Assembly: GCA_030248215.1 (NCBI GenBank)
Contig: JASANG010001013.1
Span: 310,001-374,000, forward strand
Direction of reading: 5' to 3'
Source of the DNA: Enoplolaimus lenunculus
Lineage: Eukaryota > Nematoda > Enoplea > Enoplida > Thoracostomopsidae
DNA: 64,000 nt
Shown: in pieces, positions 55,876 through 64,000 of the stretch
How the letters are laid out: each line of letters begins with the position of its first letter
Numbering within the stretch: the first letter of the stretch is position 1
Made by a program: the position numbers and the translations under genes
The notes under the pieces: generated by a model
The model's database searches: none
Seen by the model: the letters and a program-made list of their open reading frames with translations, nothing else
Told to the model about the DNA's origin: nothing

Positions 55876-56070
55876 GTCCCATGTAAAGATCAGGGGCGGA
55901 AAGTATTTCTGCGGGATTGCAATAAACTAAGCATATGCTTTAGATTAATTTTGGCACAGACTTAGGCTCTGGCTTAGGTATGAACTCATTTTTATGCCTA
56001 GGCATTAGCTTAAGCTTAGGCTTAAGAATATGTTTATGCTACTATTACGGCCCTGTTCTATACATTAGCA
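55876..56070 (+). mobile_element. TTAGGC foldback element with mixed A-left and B-right ends
   Basis: Left GTCCCATGTAAAGATCAGGG (A type), right GGCCCTGTTCTATACATTAG (B type). Confidence 0.75.
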
Positions 56071-56582
56071 AATATTTTAAGGGTTATTCAGGGACCGTTC
56101 AAGAAATTCTTTACCCATTGTTTGGTTCAGCTAATTCTCATATAAACGCTATTAGCACTGTTATAGCTGATTGTAGGCAAACTTTAAACGTAATATATAA
56201 TTTAGAATAGCATTAACTATATATATATAATGAATCCGTTGTTTTATTTATTTTTTGTTGCGTTGTTTAATTCAGCTCAAAAGTGTAAGTGTATATGAAA
56301 TCATGCTAATATATTTGGCTTATGGCTCATCTACGTAATAATAATTTTGCAACTGTGATGATAATCCCAAAACCACGGCATTGCAATTCCTTAATGTGTT
56401 CCTAGGACAGGTGAACACTGAAACACATACAACGCTGCCTGTGTCTGCTGGTTTCAGCACAGGAACCGGCTTTGGTTTTTTATTAGCCGAGTTTAGCAAT
56501 CACCAAATGTGGACCTTCAACTCGGGATCATAGGCTCCAGTAATCTGGTTGTTTACCAATACGAGTACAACAAACTATATCG

Positions 56583-56743
56583 ACCCCGTAGCCAAGATGA
56601 CCAGCGTGGAGTTCAGTCCCCCCTGGAAAATTTTCGGCCCCCATTAGAAAATTTTCAACCTTGCTTGTAAGTCAACGAAAACCTTCGTATGCCCTGTTGA
56701 AATATTTAGCACCAAACTGCAAGGTGAGCTGGCTACGGGCCTG
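56583..56743. mobile_element. foldback element, CAGGCCCGTAGC family
   Basis: GACCCCGTAGCCAAGATG ... GCTGGCTACGGGCCTG; interior matches 5346-5517 inverted (GAAAATTTTCGGCCCCC). Confidence 0.65.
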
Positions 56744-57185
56744 AACACTATGCGGAATAAATGATAAATAGGATTGCTATTCCAAGCGGGAGATTCCAGA
56801 AAATCCATATAAGCTAGAAACGGCCAGAGCGATCTACAGTAAACTAGAGCAGTTTAGCACGGACGTTTAACCCAATTAAAAATTATTATGAGACTTAAGA
56901 GTGCCAGTTTAGATTAGTAATCAGTAATGTTTAGCTAATTTAACCTGAATTGAAGCCGTCTAGCCTGTCGTACGGGTTTAGGCTTCGCAACAGGTTTAGA
57001 ATGCACCGATAACAACGGCAATCGTAAAACCTAAAATATAAAATTACAACACAAACCAGATCGTATTTAGTATTATTCCAGTAGTTGCTTTAGTCTGCCA
57101 TGTACAGCAATTAGCAATTTGTAATTCGCTCGCTGCTACTTGCATTATACTTATTAAAAGTGCAATATATGGGTGTAGTGTATGT

Positions 57186-57637
57186 CAGGATGTAACCGGA
57201 TATCCGTTTCCGATTCCGGTAAACATCGATATCCGTTTCCGTTTCTGTCCCCGTTTCGGGTACACATCGGTATCCGGTCCCGTTATACAAATACTGGAAT
57301 TTCGTCTATTTGTTACGTTCAAAATTAGTAATAAATTACGTATTAAATTTCACGCAATTTTTTATTACACTTGTGCTGCAATTGTCCGAACTGAAACACA
57401 AATTACGATATTCATCCATAATCTTGAAAAAATTTCGATGCATCCATCAATTTTTTCGTCAATATTTTAGAAAACTCGGTGAAAATTAGCGCGTCTCAAT
57501 TGTGTTCGCAGAAAAATAAAACATACTTGAAATTTATATACTTCAATGTCCGTTTTCCGTTTCCGTTTCAGTTATTTCGATCACTATTCGTTTCCGTTTC
57601 GGTTTCCGTTATTTTTACTATTCGTTTTTACACCTTG
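57186..57637. mobile_element. hAT-like MITE, CAGGATGTAACCGG variant
   Basis: CAGGATGTAACCGGATATCC ... CGTTTTTACACCTTG. Flanks GTGTATGT and GTGTATAT match at 7 of 8 positions. Confidence 0.8.
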
Positions 57638-57669
57638 GTGTATATTAATTTCGTTGTAACGTTTTTAAG

Positions 57670-57759
57670 CATATGCCTGTGGCGTTGGTGGTTCCGGTGG
57701 TCGCATTAGAGGTGGCAAGGTGGGAAAGGTAAAATCTGATCGATTTCCATTGCTCAGAA
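57670..57759 (+). CDS. MAM-like gene, exon a (Gly-rich)
   Basis: Starts after TTTTTAAG, with two bases finishing an earlier codon, and ends at a strong donor AGAA|GTAAGT, leaving one base. It encodes YACGVGGSGGRIRGGKVGK then VKSDRFPLLR. An internal GTAAAA at 57730 is an alternative donor but breaks the frame into exon b. Confidence 0.45.
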
Positions 57760-60700
57760 GTAAGTTTTACGAAATATTATCCCCTTTTGTCGATTTATAG
57801 TCCCTTTGTGGCATATTGATGGCTTCGACACGCAAAAGGATCAACAAAATTTTGAATCTGAATTTCAGCCTTACAAAACTGACTATGCTTCGTGGTGTAC
57901 GACCAATAGGGTTAACCCTTGAAAAACAAAACAGATTAGGTTGTAAATACATTAAGCAAACCCTTATTCATTTGTGACCAGATAAACAATTTTCAGTAAG
58001 TATGCAGAACTATTGCATCTGTCAAGTGTGATATAATTTACATGCAAGGATTCGAACCCGGGACTCACGGATTGACGTCGATTACCGTATTCATTCAGCT
58101 ATAGAAGCATGCCGCTCTCGTTACTGATATATCGGAGTACACGACCAATTTTCGTAATGCATCGTTTACTTTAACTCGTGTACACATTGTGGAAAATTAC
58201 ACTGCCAATAGACGTTTCTGGTCTCCGACTGGCTGCGTTCCCAATTTATTATTTTTTCAACGAATTTGATTCGTTGATTTTATTTTTTTAGAATGTTTCG
58301 GAAAGAAAACCGCGGTCGGAACAGAAGCGACTCTGGCCACTCAAGAAGCCCAGTCGTTTGCTGGACTAAATTGCAATTTTGAAGGCCGTTGCGAATGCTG
58401 GGGTTCAAGTGTACGTTATCATGCGTGGAATTATGGCTCAAACGCGCAAAACGCTAATTCTGCAAAACGATGTTTTGGACGTGGACTCGAACAAGTATTG
58501 CCAAGTGAGTTTATTCCAAATGTGTACGGTAAGTGTATTTAACTGCTAAGATGCTGTTTCATGTCGCTTTGTTCCGGTATTATTTTTTCAGGTTACTCTC
58601 TGAAACATATATATACTTAAAATTAAGTAAAACTGTTGCCAAATTGAGTGTCGGTTTTAGTTTCTATGGTGCTTGGCAATATTTTACATAATTTTAAACA
58701 AACAGAAAATTTTTAGCGTTATATTTACTTAATTAATGAGGAAATGACAGCAGTAGTTTTACTTATTTACTTAAGCAAAGATTTACTCAATATTTAGTAC
58801 ACTTATACTTAAAAAAGGTAGTAAAATATAACTATAGTATTTTAAGTAGAGTGTTTTTACAGAGTATAATATTAAATACAGTAAGTACTCACGGATTTGT
58901 TTAGGTTTCAAAGTTGTTTTCAACGAAACAGCAAACAAACTTTTCATACTAGAATGAAAAGTGCCCCGATGTGGCCATAGAAAACGATATGTTTCGGGTA
59001 TTAAGATTTTAGTTCAATACCGCTAGTATTACAATTTCCATGCATGCGTATAAAGTTTTAAAACTAGATTAATTTGATACCAATCAGCGTCCTCCCAAAA
59101 CACGACACAACAATACTATAGAATTAATAAAAGTTAAATCATTGAGTTTGATTGACTGCGTAACGGAAACATATCCGCAACTTTCTCTGACAGTGGCCAA
59201 ATAGACATGTGATCCACTGTTTCGAAATATTAAAACAAGAAATAAATACTAGAATATAAATGACGAATTATGGTTGATGTAAAAAATTAGAGTACACACT
59301 CGTGACATTTGTTTCTTGCACTTAGTAAACTGAAGTTTCGAATATATGCAGAAAAATTTTGGGTTTTAAAAAGAGTATATAAGTAGAAATTAAGCGTAAA
59401 ATGCTGGTGACCCAATATTAAAAACGTGTTTGTTCGTCAATTGGCTCAATGTAAAGAACAGGAGCGGATCAGTATTATAAGCATATTCCTAATCCTAAGC
59501 CTAAGCATAAGCGTTAGCATGAGCATATTCCTAAGCCTAAACCTAAGCGTAAGAATGAGGATAATCCTAAGCCTAAGCCAAGCAAAAAATTAATCTATAC
59601 CTTAAGCTTATTCTATTCTAGTCCCGCAGAAAATCGTTCCGCCCCTGATCTTTACATTGGCCGTCATTGGAATACAACGCAGATTTCGTCAGCAAAGTTG
59701 CAAACATTGTTTCGCTACGTACTCACTCAAATATTTTAATGTTTTAAAAGTTTAAAATCTGGGTACCGTTCAGCCAAGTATGGAGAGGGCACTGTACGGT
59801 ACAAAATTTATACAGCTCCAAAACTTGATGCGTTATCGTTTTCTATAGCAACGTCGGGACACTTTACTCTCCATCGTGACTTTTCTCCGAAAAAGTTGCG
59901 GATATGTTTCCGTTACGCAGTCAATCAAACTCAATGATTTAACTTTTATTAATTCTATAGTATTGTTGTGTCGTGTTTCGGGAGGATGCTGATTGGCATC
60001 AAATTAATCTAGTTTTAAAACTTTATACGCATGCATGGAAATTGTAATACTAGCGGTATTGAACTAAAATCTTAATACCCGAAACATATCGTTTTCTATG
60101 GCCACATCGGGGCACTTTTCATTCTAGTTACTAAGCTTTAGGAAGAAATTTGATGTAAATTTACCTTAAGTGCGAAAATATTCAAATTTAAAGTCATATA
60201 TACTCACGTTATAATTGTTTTAGAACTGTTAAGCTATATTTCCATAGAAAATTAGAAACTACATTTTCACAATCACAAGAGTCGCGCTTTCCTAATTTTA
60301 TTTTTATTTATTAGGTAACTCGCTCAATTTATAATGCTAATATATTTTAATTCATATAAATTGTTTGAATTCAAATAGAAAATCAATACAATTGATAAGT
60401 ACTTGCTCTAGTGAAAACTGATTTTATGCTGCATAGTAGTGTAGAACCTATACATCGGTATCGGTATTGTAATCGGTATTTTGGAAGAATACTGATTCCG
60501 ATACTTTCAATTTTGTATTGCACACATGAATTGCGTTAAACATATAATTGGAATGCGCAGCATTTAAAAATATGGCTGCAACAAATATTTTGTGAAACAT
60601 GCTGAATACGCATTTGCATCAACATGCGGACGTGGAAAATTGCTTGAAACACACTTTTGTTCGTTTCCTCTTAATTGAACAAGAAATTCTAATAATGAAA

Positions 60701-63207
60701 TTCCATCCCCAGTCAAAACTGCGAATCCGCAACTATAAGGTTTGCTTTGTAACTTATTTTTGTTTTCTTTTCGAAAACGAAAAACTAAGGCGGCCGGGCG
60801 TGGGCCTGAAAAATCCGGGCCGGTTCATACCATAATGAGAGCCCGCTGTGTTCGAGCGTCTCGTTTTTGAAAGAGACTGCTTGCTCTGGAAACCTTATTA
60901 AATTAATGGTGTTAATTTTGCACGTCAAAATTTCTTCAAACATTCTAAACCGAGTTTTGGACATTTCAGTGCTCAACTTGGTGCTACCAATAATACATAC
61001 TTTATGGGTTTACCACTTTGAATGATTTGGACAACTTGAGGTTACGTCTACGTTTTCAAAAATGCGCCTTGGCAAAAAATACACATAAAAAACTAGCTAT
61101 GTTACTAATTTGTAATCATATATAAGCTAATGTTTTTCGTAATTGTCCGCTTAACATGTTTCGCATATATACGTACTAAACAATAGTATTTTCGTTAAAT
61201 AAATAGCTTAACGTATATGGTTGAGAAAACTTATGTAGCACATAAAAAATTAGATTGTTACAATCTACGATTCTGTAGAACACCTTGCGACAAGATTTGA
61301 ATCCAAATACGAAGGCGAAACTGCGCTTCCGATTCTTATGAAAACGTTTACGTTTAATACTTCGACAATTTTTATTTAAATATAGCGCATGAACACCGGT
61401 TGCCATGATCTTGAATGACATACGTTTGTATATAAATACCACCAAAACAGAATAGTAGAAATAATAGACTTTTGAAAGAAACATAAGAGAGACGTGAACA
61501 CTTTTGGAAAAAACATATAATAGTGACACTACCGTGTCCCTATGATTATACAGTATCATGTGCTTCGGCTTAGGTTTAAGTTTAGGTTCAGGTTCGTTAA
61601 CTGGGTGGGTGGGGCTTCATGCGGTGGGGAAAGTAAACAAATATCAAAAGTTTCACGAAATGCAATGTTTTGAAGTGTCTTTGCAGCGAATGGATTCATT
61701 TTCACTGAAACCGATTCGGCTACAAGCAGCAAGGAAGCTCAGTTGATATCGTGTTACCTGTATAACGTTCAACAACTGGATATGGCGTTTGAGTAAGCAG
61801 AGGCGTTGCTTTGCATATTATATTTCGGTAGAAGATATTATGGCCCATGTATTGAACAGGGCCGGAACAGTAGTATAGGCATATTCCTAAGCCTAAGCCT
61901 AAGTGGAAGAATGAGCCTATTCCTAAGCCTAAGCATAAGCATAAGCGTAAGAATGAGTCTCTTCCTAAGCTTAGGCATAAGCATAAGCGTAAGAATGAGC
62001 ACATTCCTAAGCCTAAGCGTAAGACTAAGCCTAAGCCTAAGCAAAAAAATACTCTAAAGCTTAAACTGACTCTATTACAGCCCCTCCGGAAAACGATCCG
62101 GTCGCGTTCTATACATTGGCCAACATTATGATGTGAATCATTTTTCGGTGCCAGGATCTGTGAAAGATGATTGTAAACGCTGTTAAAAAAAGTACTTTAT
62201 TTTTTTGTTTAAAATTTTGAAATTTTTGCTTCTAAAATTTACAAAAAAATTATTCTAAATTATGTTAAAAGTGTTGTTTTATTTACTGTTTAGAAATTTT
62301 AGGATGGGCTAAACTCCGCCTTTCACTTTCCTTGTATCCGCACCTGTGAGTTTGCTCAGTTATGAGCATTTGGTTTCAATTTTTGTTTTGAGTTAATTTG
62401 AACGTTCGTTTATGCAAACCTTTGGGTGGCGTTATACTCTTTGACGATATTACTCCTTTTTGGAACCGTCCGGCATTTATGTGCCGCTGTCCGGAACCGG
62501 ATGGGGTCCGTGAAAATTATATGAATCGTTCAGTAAGCATAAACAAAACCTTAAGTTAAAACCTAAGTCTACGTTTAGGGTGGCGGAATAAATATTGTTC
62601 GGCGCCGTCCGTTACCGTCCTTCACCGCGTCGTATCGTATACTAGACGGTGATAGACGGCGAAGGACAGGTGACCTACAACGCCGAACGGCGCTGGAGAA
62701 CATTAATAAGTTTTAAAAGTGTAGCGCCACTGTAAACCTAAACCAAAACCTAATCCAAAGCCTAAGCCTAAGCTTCACATTCTCTAAATCCAACTATCTC
62801 CCAGTAGGCATAGCCCAATATTTGACATGGGCCCTTCCTGTACTCCGGATAAACAAAAATGCTTCTGTAACGAACCTTATGCGTTCAGTATATCAAGTGT
62901 CAGTCCATCATTTTATGCTCTAGGATCCGCTAGGAGACAGTGGGACTGATACACTTAGAGACTGAGAAGTTTGATTAGGTTTAGGTTTAGGCTTAGCAAG
63001 CAGGTTCCCACGCTTGAAACATGGGCCAAAATGTTTGATGTAAGCGAATCTTATTGTTTTTTTCTGTGTTTAAGCTGGTGGGCGCATAAGACTAAACTGA
63101 GTGTGTGCACGTTGATCAGCGGCGTTGAAAATTGTCAGCTAATGACAGAAGGCGACAAACGCAAAACGTTGATCGAAAATACTGGCGAAGTATACGATGT
63201 TGTACAG
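57670..63207 (+). CDS. MAM-like extracellular domain protein, internal exons only (gene open at both ends)
   Basis: Four exons join in phase: 57670-57759, 58292-58504, 61687-61792 and 63075-63207 (about 178 codons). The protein runs Gly-rich start (YACGVGGSGGRIRGG), then ECFGKK-like link, AGLNCNFEGRCECWG, later SKEAQLISCYLYN, WWAHKTKLSVCTL, GVENCQLM and ENTGEVYDVV. C-x-F-E-x-x-C-x-C-W at the start, a hydrophobic A-x-L-I-S-C segment, then a strand with L-x-V-C and a paired N-C is how I remember nematode MAM-like domains. Cysteines at these places suggest a disulfide-bonded, secreted or cell-surface module for adhesion or binding. The first exon needs one more upstream, and the last ends in phase 0 at a CAG|GTATAT donor, so signal peptide and C-terminus lie outside or unseen. 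Family assignment is moderate; the chain of four phase-compatible exons is stronger evidence that a gene exists. Confidence 0.58.
58041..58111 (-). repeat. tRNA-derived sequence (SINE head or tRNA relic) in MAM-gene intron
   Basis: On the - strand it reads CATGCTTCTATAGCTGAATG ... CCCGGGTTCGAATCC ... TTGCATG: an A box, a near-perfect B box at tRNA spacing, and five acceptor pairs (CATGC/GCATG). No clean anticodon stem is visible, so a functional tRNA is unlikely. Confidence 0.4.
58292..58504 (+). CDS. MAM-like gene, exon b (Cys-rich start of the domain)
   Basis: TTTTTTTAG precedes AA, completing a Lys codon from exon a. Encodes CFGKKTAVGTEATLA, AGLNCNFEGRCECWG and CFGRGLEQVLP. Two donors leave the same phase: CCAA|GTGAGT at 58505 (chosen, gives LPTNGFIF) and TACG|GTAAGT at 58529 (adds eight residues). 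Both could be used. Confidence 0.58.
58592..58869. mobile_element. ACTCTCTGAAA...TTTTTACAGAGT element
   Basis: TTACTCTCTGAAACATATAT ... GTGTTTTTACAGAGTATAA; its right half matches 8463-8593. Confidence 0.55.
58948..61547 (+). repeat. 3-kb dispersed repeat, copy 2 (MAM-gene intron)
   Basis: Same left end ACTAGAATGAAAAGTGCCCC and right end ACACTACCGTGTCCCTATGA as copy 1. Shorter by the SINE-like piece and the 38875-39138 block. Its foldback module is 58948-60128. Confidence 0.9.
59443..59662 (-). mobile_element. TTAGGC foldback element nested in 3-kb repeat copy 2
   Basis: Same site as in copy 1; keeps the second hexamer block (CCTAAACCTAAGCGTAAG) that copy 1 lost. Confidence 0.85.
61687..61792 (+). 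CDS. MAM-like gene, exon c
   Basis: TCTTTGCAG to TTTGA|GTAAGC, 34 whole codons with two bases completing the previous and two starting the next. Encodes NGFIFTETDSATSSKEAQL and ISCYLYNVQQLDMAF. This exon alone reconciles the phases of exons b and d. Confidence 0.58.
61842..62121 (-). mobile_element. TTAGGC foldback element, subfamily B, MAM-gene intron
   Basis: 280 bp: GGCCCATGTATTGAACAGGG ... CGCGTTCTATACATTGGCC. It begins 49 bp after the exon c donor. Four hexamer blocks with CATAAGCATAAGCGTAAG spacers. Confidence 0.85.
62577..62735. mobile_element. foldback relative of the GGGTTGCGSTATACTT family
   Basis: GGCGCCGTCCGTTACCGTCC ... CGCCGAACGGCGCTGG with AGGGTGGCGGAATAAATA and TGTAGCGCCACTGT borders. 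Confidence 0.45.
63075..63207 (+). CDS. MAM-like gene, exon d
   Basis: GTGTTTAAG to CAG|GTATAT; one base finishes an Asp codon, then 44 codons: WWAHKTKLSVCTLISG, VENCQLMTEGDKRKTL, IENTGEVYDVVQ. The L-x-V-C strand and paired N-C fit the second half of a MAM-like domain. The 28-bp satellite begins about 105 bp downstream, in the following intron. Confidence 0.58.
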
Positions 63208-63312
63208 GTATATTAATATATTAATATTTCATTAGAAATTCATTTAAACTTCAGAATTTAATTATCAACAGTGGAAAGCTTATCCCTGCGATAAGGGTTA
63301 GGCATAGGCTTA

Positions 63313-64000
63313 GGAATATGTTTATACTACTGTTACAACAGGAATATGCTTATACTACTGTTACAACAGGAATATGCTTATACTACTGTTACAACAGGAA
63401 TATGCTTATACTACTGTTACAACAGGAATATGCTTATACTACTGTTACAACAGGAATAAGCTTATACTACTGTTACAACAGGAATATGCTTATACTACTG
63501 TTACAACAGGAATATGCTTATACTACTGTTACAACAGGAATATGCTTATACTACTGTTACAACAGGAATATGCTTATACTACTGTTACAACAGGAATATG
63601 CTTATACTACTGTTACAACAGGAATATGCTCATACTACTGTTACAACAGGAATATGCTTATACTACTGTTACAACAGGAATATGCTTATACTACTGTTAC
63701 AACAGGAATATGCTTATACTACTGTTACAACAGGAATATGCTTATACTACTGTTACAACAGGAATATGCTCATACTACTGCTACAACAGGAATATGCTTA
63801 TACTACTGTTACAACAGGAATATGCTTATACTACTGTTAAAACAGGAATATGCTTATACTACTGTTACAACAGGAATATGCTTATACTACTGTTACAACA
63901 GGAATATGCTTATACTACTGTTACAACAGGAATATGCTTATACTACTGTTACAACAGGAATATGCTTATACTACTGTTACAACAGGAATATGCTTATACT
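63313..64000 (+). repeat. 28-bp satellite array, about 24.5 copies, running off the window
   Basis: Unit GGAATATGCTTATACTAC + TGTTACAACA repeats at exactly 28 bp with only scattered changes (for example CTCATA near 63628 and 63768, GTTAAA near 63838). The first unit is preceded by GGCATAGGCTTAG, and AGGAATATGCTTATACTACT followed by GTT is the right end of subfamily B TTAGGC elements, so the array grew from one of them. Confidence 0.95.

Noticed and set aside
63514-63840. 108-codon ORF with LILLLQQEYAYTTVTTG repeats
   Set aside because: Translation of the 28-bp satellite; three units make 84 bp, which is divisible by three, so frames stay open by arithmetic.
1-64000. Virus-derived or LTR elements, LINEs, CRISPR arrays
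   Set aside because: No reverse transcriptase, integrase, capsid-like or transposase frame, no long direct terminal repeats and no spaced short repeats of CRISPR type were seen; the repeats found are palindromic or tandem.

Overview
The window is animal DNA from a nematode with a repeat-rich, AT-rich genome and long introns. The main evidence is a spliced gene on the + strand (26422-42655). Its two PDZ domains, ERM-binding tail and linker wording match C. elegans NRFL-1 (the NHERF/EBP50 orthologue) better than vertebrate NHERFs. Splice acceptors of the TTTTAG/TTTCAG type agree with this. So does the abundance of TTAGGC, the nematode telomere hexamer, although here it sits inside interspersed elements and not in a chromosome-end array. 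No species is assigned.

Layout. 1-25 kb has no recognisable conserved gene. It is a mosaic of short palindromic (foldback/MITE-like) DNA elements, many nested in one another, plus one candidate small secreted-peptide gene on the - strand (16062-16355) and a strange 490-bp tract made only of A and C (11331-11820). 25.1-26.3 kb is an inverted-repeat cluster of five tRNA-like units ending about 150 bp upstream of the nrfl-1 start codon. 26.4-42.7 kb is the nrfl-1-like gene: eight coding exons, 632 codons, seven introns. Intron 1 holds a G-run-rich transposon, intron 2 a 27-bp minisatellite bounded by transposon-like ends, and intron 5 a 3-kb repeat. 42.7-57.6 kb is again mobile-element mosaic with an (AAT)n tract. 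57.67-63.2 kb carries four exons of a second + strand gene, open at both ends, which reads as a nematode-type MAM-like extracellular domain. Its second intron holds another copy of the same 3-kb repeat. From 63313 to the window end runs a 28-bp satellite.

The dominant theme is one foldback family with ends GGCC(C/A)ATGTAAAGATCAGG or GGCCCATGTATAGAACAGGG and an interior of intact and decayed TTAGGC hexamers. About 28 copies in both orientations are listed. One carries a 36-bp higher-order repeat of six hexamers, another is the evident source of the 28-bp satellite, and several host or invade other elements. At least eight other palindromic families are present: TA-flanked CACTGCAAAAAATGG; CACTGTAAATT; hAT-like CAAGGTGCAACCGG with an 8-bp target duplication; and others. 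No LTR element, LINE reverse transcriptase, transposase ORF, CRISPR array or virus-derived element was recognised. The two host genes are probably unrelated in function: nrfl-1 is a cytoplasmic scaffold under the apical membrane, and the MAM-like gene is extracellular.
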